Shown: piece after piece, positions 8,683-16,932 of the stretch
How positions within the stretch are numbered: the first letter of the stretch is position 1
Layout of the letters: every line of letters starts with the position of its first letter
Origin: S5-A14a sp050908895
Lineage (GTDB): Bacteria > Bacillota > Clostridia > Peptostreptococcales > Anaerovoracaceae
Length of the DNA: 64,000 nt
Reading direction: 5' to 3'
NCBI GenBank assembly: GCA_050908895.1
Contig: CP171222.1
Location: 868,001-932,000, forward strand
Position numbers and translations under genes: made by a program
Notes under the pieces: generated by a model
Databases searched by the model: none
What the model saw: the letters and a program-made list of their open reading frames with translations, nothing else
What the model was told of the DNA's origin: nothing

Positions 8683-9048
8683 ATGCCGAGGAAACCACGG
8701 CGCGGGTGCGCTTATAGCGGCTGTCCAAGGCTGGCTGTCGAGGGCGGTCAATACTGCGAGGAGCATCAACGACTCGCCGCGCAGCAGTACAACAAACACA
8801 CACGCAGTCCCGACACGAACAAGAAGTATGGCAGGGCTTGGAAGAGGATACGTGACCGCTACGCCGCCGCTCATCCCCTTTGCGAGATGTGCCTTAAGGA
8901 AGGACGGCTGACTCCCGTGGAGGAGGTACACCACATCCTCCCCATCTCACAGGGCGGCGATCATCGGGAAAGCAATCTGATGAGCCTTTGTCAGTCCTGT
9001 CACACCAAGATTCATCTTGAGATGGGAGACAGGCAGATTAGAAGCTGA
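8683..9048 (+). CDS. HNH endonuclease (packaging-associated)
   Basis: A 121-residue protein starting at an ATG after GAGGTG. An N-terminal Cys/His pair region (CAYSGCPRL, then YCEEH) may bind zinc. The HNH motif follows: CEMC, EEVHHILPISQGG, NLMSLCQSCHTKIH, giving the two zinc CxxC pairs and the catalytic His. Its place directly upstream of the small terminase is the standard arrangement in cos-type HK97-like phages, where HNH proteins support terminase cutting of DNA ends. Confidence 0.95.
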   Translation: MPRKPRRGCAYSGCPRLAVEGGQYCEEHQRLAAQQYNKHTRSPDTNKKYGRAWKRIRDRYAAAHPLCEMCLKEGRLTPVEEVHHILPISQGGDHRESNLMSLCQSCHTKIHLEMGDRQIRS

Positions 9049-9165
9049 CCGGGAGGGGCGGTCAAAATCTCTGCGGGTCCCTTATGCGGACAGCGGCCTG
9101 GGGCTTCGTGTGCAAATTTTCGTATTCAAACGGGGTATTAACCCGGCGGGTACAGATCGGAGGTG
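9049..9165 (+). other. Non-coding gap between HNH and terS; candidate cos region
   Basis: About 120 bases without a credible gene lie between HNH and the small terminase. It contains GC-rich GGGAGGGGCGGTC, then GCGGACAGCGGC, then an AT-rich stretch and a small inverted repeat (GGGTATTAACCC). In HNH-terminase phages the cohesive-end site is usually here. The exact nick positions cannot be read from sequence. Confidence 0.4.
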
Positions 9166-9170
9166 AGAAT

Positions 9171-9722
9171 GTGGCAAAAGACGGTACCAACAGGGGCGGT
9201 CCCAGACCGGGAACGGGTCCGAAAAGGAAACCGCTCGTGGACAAGATACAGGACGGCACGGCAAAGGGAACGCTTGTGATGCCGGACGATCTGCCGGAGC
9301 CTGCGGATATCCAGGGCGAGGATGTTCCTCCCGTTAGGGACTACCTCAAGGCAAAGCAGAAAAACGGCAGCGACCTGTGTGCCGAGGAGATTTTCAGAGA
9401 GACGTGGCTGTGGCTCAAGCGGCGAGGCTGTGAAATGTTAGTAAACAACCAGCTGATCGAGCAGTATGCGATGAGCGTAGCGCGGTGGATTCAGTGCGAG
9501 GAAGCGATATCCGAGTTCGGCTATCTTGCCAAGCATCCTACCACTGGGAACGCCATCGCATCGCCTTATGTGTCCATGAGCCGCGATTACAAGAAACAGG
9601 TCAATGCGGACTGGTTCCAAATCTATCAGATCGTGCGCGAGAACTGCTCTGTGGAATATGACGGTTCTTCTCCGCAGGACGATCTGATGGAGCGGCTGCT
9701 CCGCGCAAGGAACAGAAAATAA
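9171..9722 (+). CDS. terS: Phage terminase small subunit (P27-like)
   Basis: A 183-residue protein with a GTG start, chosen because GGAGGTGAGAAT precedes it directly. The N-terminus is Gly/Pro/Arg-rich (GGPRPGTGPKRK), typical of P27-family small terminases, and is followed by a helical body with a DYKKQVNADW segment. It would recognise the packaging site and recruit the large subunit. Unusually, the large subunit gene is about 7.6 kb downstream, the gap being filled by metK, two methyltransferases and the amidoligase cassette. Confidence 0.9.
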   Translation: MAKDGTNRGGPRPGTGPKRKPLVDKIQDGTAKGTLVMPDDLPEPADIQGEDVPPVRDYLKAKQKNGSDLCAEEIFRETWLWLKRRGCEMLVNNQLIEQYAMSVARWIQCEEAISEFGYLAKHPTTGNAIASPYVSMSRDYKKQVNADWFQIYQIVRENCSVEYDGSSPQDDLMERLLRARNRK

Positions 9723-9741
9723 AAGAAATGGAGATATGGAC

Positions 9742-10911
9742 ATGAAAACTTATAAGACAGCGGAAAGCGTGTGTGCAGGACATCCCGATAAGCTGTGCGA
9801 CTTCATCGCCGACAGCGTACTGGACGCCTGCCTTTACAAAGACAAATCCTCCCGTGTGGCCTGCGAGGTCATGGCAGCGGGACGGCGCATCATCGTTGCG
9901 GGTGAGATTACCTGCTCAAAGCCCGTGGATATCCGTTACACCGTCCGTAGGGCATTGGAGAAAGCCGGGTACAATCCTTATGGTTTCCTCATCTATGTGT
10001 TCATCCGCAAGCAGAGCCGCGACATCGCGGGCGGCGTGGATATGAGCATCGAAGCAAGGAACGGCGATACCTCCTGTTACGCCAACCTCGGCGCGGGAGA
10101 TCAGGGTACGGTTTATGGTTATGCCACCAACGAGACGAACGAGTACATTCCCCTGCCGCTCCTTCTTTCACACAAAATATGTAAAAGACTGGACACCGTC
10201 AGGAAGGACAACCTCATCCACGGCATCAAGCCGGACGGCAAGGCACAGGTCACCGTGGAGTATGAGGACGGAAAGCCAAAGCGTGTAAAGACCATCGTGG
10301 TATCCGTCCAGCACGACAAAGGTAAAGACCTGGATGTGTTAAAGAGCGAGATCATTGCCGAGGTGCTGCATCCCGTGTTCACGAAATTCCCGTTTGACGC
10401 TGATACCGAAATCCTCGTCAATCCCTCCGGCAGATTCGTGGAGGGCGGTCCCAGGGCAGACACGGGACTTACGGGCAGGAAGCTGATGGTTGATACCTAC
10501 GGCGGACTCGGCGCTCATGGCGGCGGCGCGTTCTCCGGCAAGGACCCCACCAAAGTCGACCGCTCCGGCGCGTACATGGCGAGGTGTATCGCAAAGAACA
10601 TCGTGTTTGCTGAACTGGCTGACGAGTGCCAGGTCGCAATCAGCTACGCCATCGGCAAGGCTGATCCCGTGGCTGTCCAAATCGATACTTTCGGAACGGG
10701 CAAGGTCAGCGATGAGGTGATTGCCAAAGCCGTAAACGATGTGTTCAATATGCGTCCGGCGGCGATCATCAACGAGTTCTGCCTTAGAAGCTGCTCCTTT
10801 GCGGAGTATTCTGCTTATGGGCATTTCGGCAACGGTTATCCCACCTGGGAGCATACCGACAAATACAGAGAATTGAGGGAGGCGGTGAAGCGATATGAAG
10901 ACAACGAGTGA
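9742..10911 (+). CDS. metK: S-adenosylmethionine synthetase, phage-borne
   Basis: A 389-residue MetK of near-normal length. The ATG at 9742 is 8 bases after GGAG; an ATG at 9736 is too close to it. The family signatures GAGDQG and GGGAFSGKD are intact, as is the N-terminal ATP/methionine site around ESVCAGHPDKLCD. It makes SAM from ATP and methionine. The next two genes are DNA methyltransferases and overlap end to end, so this enzyme probably supplies their methyl donor during infection or lysogeny. A host housekeeping origin is unlikely given the position inside the packaging region. Confidence 0.96.
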   Translation: MKTYKTAESVCAGHPDKLCDFIADSVLDACLYKDKSSRVACEVMAAGRRIIVAGEITCSKPVDIRYTVRRALEKAGYNPYGFLIYVFIRKQSRDIAGGVDMSIEARNGDTSCYANLGAGDQGTVYGYATNETNEYIPLPLLLSHKICKRLDTVRKDNLIHGIKPDGKAQVTVEYEDGKPKRVKTIVVSVQHDKGKDLDVLKSEIIAEVLHPVFTKFPFDADTEILVNPSGRFVEGGPRADTGLTGRKLMVDTYGGLGAHGGGAFSGKDPTKVDRSGAYMARCIAKNIVFAELADECQVAISYAIGKADPVAVQIDTFGTGKVSDEVIAKAVNDVFNMRPAAIINEFCLRSCSFAEYSAYGHFGNGYPTWEHTDKYRELREAVKRYEDNE

Positions 10912-12133
10912 AATGCAGCTCGTTCCGATAACGAAGCTGGTGCCGTATGTGAACAATGCGCGTACCCACTCCCCGGAACAGATAAACAAGCTGCGATCCT
11001 CCCTCCGGGAATTCGGCTTCATCAATCCCGTCATCATCGACCGTGACTTTGGCGTTATCGCTGGCCACGGTCGTATTCTTGCTGCGAAGGAGGAAGGCAT
11101 CACGGAGGTTCCGTGTGTTTTTGCCGACCATCTGACGGAAGCGCAGAAGAAAGCGTATATCATCGCCGACAACAGAATGGCGATGGATGCCGGATGGGAC
11201 GAGGAGCTTCTGCGCGTGGAGATTGAAGCTCTGCAGGCGGAGGCGTTCGACCTCTCCCTCACGGGCTTTGACGAGAAGGAACTGTCCGACCTGTTCAAGG
11301 ATGATGCCGATGTTCAGGAGGATGATTTCGATGTGGACGCCGAACTGGAAAAGCCCACCTTCTCCAAGAGCGGAGACGTGTGGACGCTCGGACGGCACAG
11401 GCTGGTCTGCGGCGATTCCACGAAAGCGGAAACCTTCGAGACGCTCATGCAGGGACGGAAAGCGAACCTCGTGGTGACCGATCCTCCGTATAACGTGAAC
11501 TACGAAGGGACTGCCGGGAAAATAAAGAACGACAACCTGGCTGACGAGAAGTTTTACCAGTTCCTCTTCGATGCCTTTTCCAATATCGAAAAGGTCATGG
11601 CGGACGATGCGTCCATTTATGTGTTCCACGCGGACACCGAAGGGCTGAATTTCCGCAAGGCGTTCTCGGATGCGGGATTCTATCTCTCCGGCTGCTGTAT
11701 CTGGAAGAAGCCGAGCCTGGTGCTTGGGCGTTCGCCATATCAATGGCAGCACGAGCCGTGTCTCTACGGCTGGAAGAAAAGCGGAAAGCACCAATGGTAC
11801 GCCGACCGCAAGCAGACCACGATATGGGAGTTCGAGAAGACCAAGAAGAACACGGATCATCCGACCATGAAGCCGATACCGCTTTTGGCATATCCGATAC
11901 AGAATTCTTCCATGAGCAACACGCTCATCCTCGATCCGTTCGGCGGCAGCGGCAGTACGCTCATTGCCTGTGAGCAGACCGACAGAAGCTGTTACACCAT
12001 CGAACTGGACGAGAAATACTGCGATGTCATCGTGAAACGGTACATCGAGCAGGTCGGCTCTGCGGACGAAGTTTCCGTGGAGAGGGACGGCAGGACATAC
12101 ACCTTCGCGGAACTGGAGGTGCAGGATGAATAA
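10895..12133 (+). CDS. ParB-like domain fused to DNA adenine/N4-cytosine methyltransferase
   Basis: A 412-residue protein overlapping the end of metK by 17 bases. Residues 5-100 are a ParB/Srx-type domain (VPYVNNARTHS, then VIAGHGRILAA). From about 165 comes an amino-methyltransferase with catalytic DPPY (about 195) and SAM-binding DPFGGSGST (about 350). It modifies DNA, probably phage DNA against restriction. Proteins with this ParB-MTase order are frequent in phages and integrative elements. The recognition sequence cannot be deduced. Confidence 0.95.
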   Translation: MKTTSEMQLVPITKLVPYVNNARTHSPEQINKLRSSLREFGFINPVIIDRDFGVIAGHGRILAAKEEGITEVPCVFADHLTEAQKKAYIIADNRMAMDAGWDEELLRVEIEALQAEAFDLSLTGFDEKELSDLFKDDADVQEDDFDVDAELEKPTFSKSGDVWTLGRHRLVCGDSTKAETFETLMQGRKANLVVTDPPYNVNYEGTAGKIKNDNLADEKFYQFLFDAFSNIEKVMADDASIYVFHADTEGLNFRKAFSDAGFYLSGCCIWKKPSLVLGRSPYQWQHEPCLYGWKKSGKHQWYADRKQTTIWEFEKTKKNTDHPTMKPIPLLAYPIQNSSMSNTLILDPFGGSGSTLIACEQTDRSCYTIELDEKYCDVIVKRYIEQVGSADEVSVERDGRTYTFAELEVQDE

Positions 12134-13934
12134 ACTGACGCTCGGCAGCCTGTTTGACGGTTCCGGCGGTTTTCCTTTAGGCGGCTTGATTTCCGGCATT
12201 GCTCCCGTGTGGGCATCGGAGATCGAGCCGTTTCCTATTCGGGTGACCACCAAGCGGCTGCCTTTTATGAAACACTACGGCGATGTTTCCAGGATGGACG
12301 GCGGGAACATCGAGCCTGTGGATATCATCACGTTCGGTTCGCCTTGCCAGGACATGAGCATTGCGGGCAAGCGTGAAGGTCTGGACGGAAACCGCTCCGG
12401 GCTTTTTTATGAAGCCGTCCGAATCATCAAGGAAATGAGGTGTGCCACTAATGGCAAATATCCAAGATACATCGTGTGGGAGAACGTCCCTGGGGCATTC
12501 TCCTCAAACAAGGGTGAGGACTTCCGGTGCGTCCTCGAAAGCGTCTGCCGCATCGCAGACGAAACCGTATCTGTTCCTTCGGTTAAGAAGTGGCAGACAG
12601 CCGGATGCATCGTGGGAGACGGTTTCTCCGTTGCCTGGAGAGTCCTTGACGCTCAGTATTGGGGAGTTCCCCAGAGAAGAAAACGCATCTACCTTGTCGC
12701 AGATTTTGCAGGCGGGAGTGCCGGAAAAATACTATTTGAGTCAGAAGGCTTGTCTGGGTATTCTGCGGAGGGCTTCCGCTCGTGGCAAGGAGCTGCCGCT
12801 GATGCTGGCGAGGGCTTTGGAGAGACAGGCACTTTCTGCCTAAACGACCAGGGCGGGCAGCGGATGGACTTGACCGAGGATGTGACGAATACGCTCCGTG
12901 CGGAAAGCCACCATCCTCCGCTGGTATTCGAGAACCATTCGCAGGATTCCAGGTACACGGGACCGCTCGATGTGGCGCAGACCGTCCTTTCCACTTTCGG
13001 AACGGGCGGCAACAACCAGCCGTTCGTGGTGGAGACGCCGAAGACGCTCAAGATACGCTCCGGCTGTGAGGGCGGCGGCAAGGGCGCGCTGATCCAGGAC
13101 GATAAATCCGCCACGCTCGGCTGCAATAACGACCAGACGCTTTTCGTTCCGACCGCTTTCGGCATCTGCTCCAAGGAGAGCAACGCCATGAAATCGGACA
13201 ATCCGCACAGCGGTTTTTATAAAGCCGATACCTCGCGGACGCTTGACGGGAACGGCGGCAATCCCACCTGCAACCAGGGCGGCATGGCTGTGGTGGCTCT
13301 TGAGGGCAACGGCGCAAGGCCGTCCCATAAGGGCAGCGGCTACTCCGAAGATAATGTCAGCTTCACGCTGAACGCTACGGAACAGCACGGCGTGGCCTAC
13401 GGCATCGACCGGGCTACCTATAACATGGGGCAGAACGCACAGTTCGGTATTGCGGTCGAGGAGGAAGTCGAGCCTACGATGGTGGCGAAGGGACCCGGCG
13501 CAGTGGCGCATCCCGTCTATACCACGAGTAAAAATTCCTATCATACGGAAGCCGAGGAGGATGTTGCGAACACGCTGGTCGCTACGGACTATAAGGACCC
13601 GCCGACCATCTCCGAGGAACCGTACTACATTGTCAGAAGGCTCACGCCGACCGAGTGCGCAAGGCTGCAAGGATTCCCGGACTGGTGGTGCGATGATCTC
13701 GGCACGGAAAAGCCGTCCGATGAGGAACTGTACTATTGGTACAAGGTATTCGAGACATGGCGGCTGGCTACCGTTCCCGACAGCAAGCCCAAGTCATCAA
13801 AGCAGATAAAGAAGTGGCTTGCCGATCCGTATTCCGATTCTGCGGAATATAAGATGTGGGGCAACGGTGTGGCTCTGCCTTGCGTGGTTTTCGTGCTTTC
13901 GGGCATTGTGTATTACTCACAGTTCGAGGGCTGA
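12126..13934 (+). CDS. DNA cytosine-5 methyltransferase with long target-recognition insert
   Basis: A 602-residue C5 methyltransferase overlapping the previous gene by 8 bases. Motif I (LGSLFDGSGG), motif IV (FGSPCQDMSIAG, catalytic Cys near residue 77), motif VI (WENVPGA), motif VIII (QRRKRIYLV) and motifs IX/X (RRLTPTECARLQGFP, then MWGNGVALP) are all present. About 300 residues between motifs VIII and IX are Gly/Asn/Thr-rich and contain repeated short units (for example TNTLRAESHH, SFTLNATEQHG, ANTLVATDY). The insert is far longer than in monospecific enzymes and suggests several recognition modules, as in multispecific phage methyltransferases. Confidence 0.95.
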   Translation: MNKLTLGSLFDGSGGFPLGGLISGIAPVWASEIEPFPIRVTTKRLPFMKHYGDVSRMDGGNIEPVDIITFGSPCQDMSIAGKREGLDGNRSGLFYEAVRIIKEMRCATNGKYPRYIVWENVPGAFSSNKGEDFRCVLESVCRIADETVSVPSVKKWQTAGCIVGDGFSVAWRVLDAQYWGVPQRRKRIYLVADFAGGSAGKILFESEGLSGYSAEGFRSWQGAAADAGEGFGETGTFCLNDQGGQRMDLTEDVTNTLRAESHHPPLVFENHSQDSRYTGPLDVAQTVLSTFGTGGNNQPFVVETPKTLKIRSGCEGGGKGALIQDDKSATLGCNNDQTLFVPTAFGICSKESNAMKSDNPHSGFYKADTSRTLDGNGGNPTCNQGGMAVVALEGNGARPSHKGSGYSEDNVSFTLNATEQHGVAYGIDRATYNMGQNAQFGIAVEEEVEPTMVAKGPGAVAHPVYTTSKNSYHTEAEEDVANTLVATDYKDPPTISEEPYYIVRRLTPTECARLQGFPDWWCDDLGTEKPSDEELYYWYKVFETWRLATVPDSKPKSSKQIKKWLADPYSDSAEYKMWGNGVALPCVVFVLSGIVYYSQFEG

Positions 13935-13975
13935 TAATCGGGTGGTTATTCTACAGCTAAATGTGCCGAAAACGC

Positions 13976-14004
13976 TTGATATTCCTGGCTTTCAGAGTGA
14001 TATA
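13976..14004 (+). promoter_or_regulatory. Repeated promoter module, copy 1
   Basis: TTGATA at 13976-13981, a 17-bp spacer and GATATA at 13999-14004, followed by TGTACCTACC. The spacer shares CTTTCAGAGT with the copies at 15017 and 16861. It lies 35 bases before the gene at 14040. Promoter function is inferred from spacing and recurrence. Confidence 0.65.
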
Positions 14005-14039
14005 TGTACCTACCAAAAAACACAAAGGAGGTTTCACAC

Positions 14040-14747
14040 ATGGAAATCAGGTACAACGTAACAGGCACAAAACGCAAGGAACTGGTCAAAGTCATTTCTG
14101 ACACCACTGGGGCGAAGGCAGAATACAAATTCATGCCGACCTGCAATTATGAGATCGACTACTTCACAGTCACTAAGGACGGGACGCTCCTCTTCGATGA
14201 CAGAGCCGACAGCGAGGAGGTCGAGCAGGTGCTTGAAGCCATCGCCGCCGCAGGCTTTGAATGTGAGCCGCAGGACGGTTTCGAGGAAGAATCCGAAGAA
14301 CCGGCTGAAACCGCAACACAGGCCGCCGCAGACGGGCTTACGGTCGAGATGCCGAGGAGCTTCTTTACGGATGGCGCACTCGACAATCTAAAGCGGATTG
14401 TGGAAAGCAAGGCTGCGCTCATACAGAAAGCGGTCGGCGCAGATGCCCTTCCGATTGAGGTAACGGACGAGAAGGTTTCCTTCCCCTGGTTCACCGAGGT
14501 CGATGCGGCTGCGGTACACGCCTACACCACTTTTATCAGCAAGCTCTCCGAGATGGCGAAGAACGCCACGAGGGTGACGGCAACCGAAAAGGCGGTCGAC
14601 AACGAGAAATACGCATTTCGCTGCTTTCTCCTCCGCCTTGGATTCATCGGAGCGGACTACAAGACCGACAGAAAAATCCTGCTGAAGAACCTCACAGGCT
14701 CCTCGGCTTTCAAGAACGGAGGTGCCGAGCATGAGATTTCCGAATAA
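14040..14747 (+). CDS. Virulence-protein-like gene sharing a C-terminal domain with the amidoligase
   Basis: A 235-residue protein starting at an ATG after AAAGGAGG. Residues 1-75 are a small domain with strands around YNVTGTKRKELV and YFTVTKDGTLLFDDRAD; the middle is Glu/Ala-rich. Residues 165-233 match the last 65 residues of the amidoligase at 15107: both show LS-x-MAK, N-x-KYA, LLRLGFIG, a Thr-rich linker and NL(T/S)G followed by AF. Proteins of this type are often labelled virulence protein in Clostridia without known function. It is first in an accessory block with its own promoter module. Confidence 0.8.
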   Translation: MEIRYNVTGTKRKELVKVISDTTGAKAEYKFMPTCNYEIDYFTVTKDGTLLFDDRADSEEVEQVLEAIAAAGFECEPQDGFEEESEEPAETATQAAADGLTVEMPRSFFTDGALDNLKRIVESKAALIQKAVGADALPIEVTDEKVSFPWFTEVDAAAVHAYTTFISKLSEMAKNATRVTATEKAVDNEKYAFRCFLLRLGFIGADYKTDRKILLKNLTGSSAFKNGGAEHEISE

Positions 14748-14955
14748 GGAAACGGTCGACCGCATCCGCAGGGAGTACCCTGCAGGCACACGGGTGGTGC
14801 TGGTCAGGATGGAGGATGTTCAGGCTCCTCCTGCCGGAACGAAAGGAACCGTCCTCGGTGTGGACGATACCGGCTCCCTGCTAATGAGGTGGGACACGGG
14901 CAGCGGTCTGAACGTGGTTTACGGCGAGGATATCGTCCGAAAAACGACGGGCTGA
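14731..14955 (+). CDS. DUF4314-like small protein
   Basis: A 74-residue protein whose start lies inside the end of the upstream gene; GGAGG at 14718 sets the ATG at 14731. The sequence has an SH3-like barrel look: GTRVVLVRMED, then PAGTKGTVLGVDDTGSLLMRWDTG. This matches DUF4314, a small domain common in Clostridia mobile elements. Role unknown. It is translationally coupled to the gene at 14040. Confidence 0.85.
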   Translation: MRFPNKETVDRIRREYPAGTRVVLVRMEDVQAPPAGTKGTVLGVDDTGSLLMRWDTGSGLNVVYGEDIVRKTTG

Positions 14956-15016
14956 TCTACACAATTCGAGCCGAAATATAAGGCTGATATTCGTGTACAT
15001 TATTGCGAGAAATAAC

Positions 15017-15045
15017 TTGATATAAGTGTGCTTCAGAGTGATATA
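15017..15045 (+). promoter_or_regulatory. Repeated promoter module, copy 2
   Basis: TTGATA at 15017, a 17-bp spacer containing CTTCAGAGT, and GATATA at 15040. About 50 bases upstream, ACACAATTCGAG and GTACATTATT also resemble the block before copy 3. The 5' leader then has CCCTCGG...AAGGGATTTTT, a weak hairpin with a T-run just before the ribosome-binding site of the amidoligase gene. Confidence 0.65.
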
Positions 15046-15106
15046 TAGACACACCGAAGGGAACGAAACCCTCGGAAAATAAGGGATTTTTAAGGAGGCA
15101 CACACC

Positions 15107-16057
15107 ATGAACGCAAGGACAGAGAGACAGATCACCGAGATGAAGGAACAGACCATCGGGGTCGAGGTCGAGATGAACAGCATCAAGAGGAGCAAGGCAG
15201 CGAAGATTGCCGCCGACTTCTTCGGAACAGGCAGGTACGAGAACACGGCAGGCCGCAACGGTTACTACACCTGGTCGGCTTGGGACGCAGACGGAAGGGA
15301 GTGGAAATTCCAGAGGGATGTTTCCATCAGCGGGCCGGACGATGAAAAATGCGAACTGGTCACGCCGATCCTTCATTACAGCGACATCGAAACTCTGCAG
15401 GAACTTTGCAGACAGCTTAGGCACAACGGAGCGAAGAGCGATGCCAGCCGGGGATGCGGAGTACACATCCACATCGGAGCGAACGGCCACACGCCGCAGA
15501 CGCTCCGCAACCTCGCAAACATCATGGCAAGCCATGAGAGCCTGATTGCCGAGGCTTTGAAACTCGACCGATACCGCATGGACAGGTACTGCCGCACGGT
15601 TGACCCGAACTTCCTTAAGAAGGTCAACGCACGAAAGCCCAAGACGATGGCGGCGCTTGCGGATATCTGGTACGGCTCACAGAACGCCGACTACGGCAGG
15701 AGCCAACACTACAACGACAGCCGCTACCATATGCTCAACTACCATGCGACCTTCACGAAGGGCACCATTGAATTCAGACTCTTCCAGTTCGATGAGCCGA
15801 CAGCGGAACGCAAGGGCGGCATCCATGCAGGACAGCTGAAAAGCTACATTCAGCTTTGCCTTGCACTCAGCCAGATGGCAAAGGATGTGAGAACGGCAAG
15901 CCCGAAACCGCAACAGAACGAGAATCCGAAATACGCCATGAGGACTTGGCTCCTCCGTCTCGGATTCATCGGAGAAGAATTCGCCACAGCGAGGGATTTC
16001 CTTACCCGCAACCTTTCCGGGGACACGGCATTCAGGCACGGCAGAGCCGCCGCTTGA
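15107..16057 (+). CDS. Amidoligase (COOH-NH2 ligase) family protein
   Basis: A 316-residue member of the amidoligase group of the glutamine-synthetase fold. Signatures visible are IGVEVEMNSI (residues 12-21, metal/ATP-binding Glu), CGVHIHIG (about 121-128) and RYHMLNYHATFTKGTIEFRLF (about 208-228). Family members are predicted to form amide or isopeptide bonds, and are known to occur beside gamma-glutamylcyclotransferase-like genes, as here. The C-terminal 65 residues are an extra domain shared with the protein at 14040. It has its own promoter module and strong ribosome-binding site (AAGGAGG). Substrate unknown. Confidence 0.9.
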   Translation: MNARTERQITEMKEQTIGVEVEMNSIKRSKAAKIAADFFGTGRYENTAGRNGYYTWSAWDADGREWKFQRDVSISGPDDEKCELVTPILHYSDIETLQELCRQLRHNGAKSDASRGCGVHIHIGANGHTPQTLRNLANIMASHESLIAEALKLDRYRMDRYCRTVDPNFLKKVNARKPKTMAALADIWYGSQNADYGRSQHYNDSRYHMLNYHATFTKGTIEFRLFQFDEPTAERKGGIHAGQLKSYIQLCLALSQMAKDVRTASPKPQQNENPKYAMRTWLLRLGFIGEEFATARDFLTRNLSGDTAFRHGRAAA

Positions 16058-16084
16058 AGGACGCAGCCCAGAGGCACATCTTAA

Positions 16085-16106
16085 CCCGCCACGGCGGGCT
16101 TAAGGT
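16085..16106 (+). other. GC-rich hairpin between amidoligase and cyclotransferase genes
   Basis: CCCGCC and GGCGGG flank a 2-base loop, extended by TTAA/TTAAG on each side. No T-run follows, so it is more likely an mRNA stability or processing hairpin than a terminator. Confidence 0.4.
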
Positions 16107-16145
16107 GGTAGAAGGACATTTCCTTCGGAAAGGACGGTAACGACT

Positions 16146-16619
16146 ATGGCAAAGAGATACTACATCGCTTACGGCAGCAACCTCAACGTACCGCAGATGC
16201 GCATGCGCTGTCCGCGCGCCACAATCCTTGGTACGGCGAACCTCACAGGCTGGGAGCTGCTTTTCAAAGGGAGCAAGACAGGCTCTTACCTCACCATTGA
16301 GGAGCGCGAGGGCGGCACGGTTCCCGTGGTGATCTGGGAAGTGACGGAATCGGATGAGGCGGCGCTTGACCGCTACGAGGGATTCCCCACCTTCTACTAC
16401 AAAAAGGACATCAAGCTGAAGTACAAGGGCATCCGAACGGGAAAGCGCAGGTCGGTGACGGCGTTCGCCTACATCATGCACGAGGACAGGCCAATCGGCG
16501 TTCCGAGCAATTTCTACATGAGGACTTGCCTTGAGGGATACGACACCTTTTACTTCGACAAAAACATTCTGATCGATGCTTACGATAAATGCAGGGAGGT
16601 ATGCGGCTATGAAGGATAA
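16146..16619 (+). CDS. Gamma-glutamylcyclotransferase-like (AIG2/GGCT fold) protein
   Basis: A 157-residue protein. YIAYGSNLN (residues 6-14) is the substrate-binding loop of the GGCT fold, and Glu in DRYEGFP (about residue 79) matches the catalytic acid position. These enzymes cyclise gamma-glutamyl groups to release 5-oxoproline and an amine. Next to an amidoligase it could reverse or edit an amide bond that the ligase makes; this pairing is established in comparative genomics of amidoligases, the specific reaction here is inference. Confidence 0.92.
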   Translation: MAKRYYIAYGSNLNVPQMRMRCPRATILGTANLTGWELLFKGSKTGSYLTIEEREGGTVPVVIWEVTESDEAALDRYEGFPTFYYKKDIKLKYKGIRTGKRRSVTAFAYIMHEDRPIGVPSNFYMRTCLEGYDTFYFDKNILIDAYDKCREVCGYEG

Positions 16620-16809
16620 CGTGATAAGGATGGCGGTTTGCCCGCTGTGCGGAAAGACCTACCACGGCGTTCCGGCTCTTTCGAGGACGGACAATGAAAC
16701 TCTCATCTGCCCGGACTGCGGTACGAGACAGGCGCTCCAGTCCATTGGTGTGGATGCCGAGGAACAAGAGCAGATCATCGAGACGATCCACCGTCACACG
16801 CAGGAATAA
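16609..16809 (+). CDS. Small double-CxxC zinc-ribbon protein
   Basis: A 66-residue protein starting at the ATG at 16609 after GGGAGG, overlapping the cyclotransferase by 11 bases. CPLCGKTYHG and CPDCGTRQAL give two CxxC knuckles of a zinc ribbon; the last 20 residues are an acidic helix. The overlap and cassette position suggest it works with the amidoligase group, perhaps as an adaptor or nucleic-acid binder. No enzymatic residues are visible. Confidence 0.82.
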   Translation: MKDNVIRMAVCPLCGKTYHGVPALSRTDNETLICPDCGTRQALQSIGVDAEEQEQIIETIHRHTQE

Positions 16810-16860
16810 AATACACAATTCCCGCGGCGGATATCTGGTACATATATTCCCGGAAAAGAC

Positions 16861-16889
16861 TTGATAATATGTGCTTTCAGAGTGATATA
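16861..16889 (+). promoter_or_regulatory. Repeated promoter module, copy 3
   Basis: TTGATA at 16861, a 17-bp spacer with GCTTTCAGAGT, and GATATA at 16884, then TGTACATACCAAAAGGG, nearly identical to copy 1. It drives the small gene at 16933. Confidence 0.65.
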
Positions 16890-16932
16890 TGTACATACCA
16901 AAAGGGAAAAAAAGCAAACGGAAGACACGAAA

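Noticed and set aside
9977..12253. Long minus-strand frames opposite metK, the two methyltransferases and the portal/capsid region.
   Set aside because: All are shadows of plus-strand genes with intact catalytic motifs.
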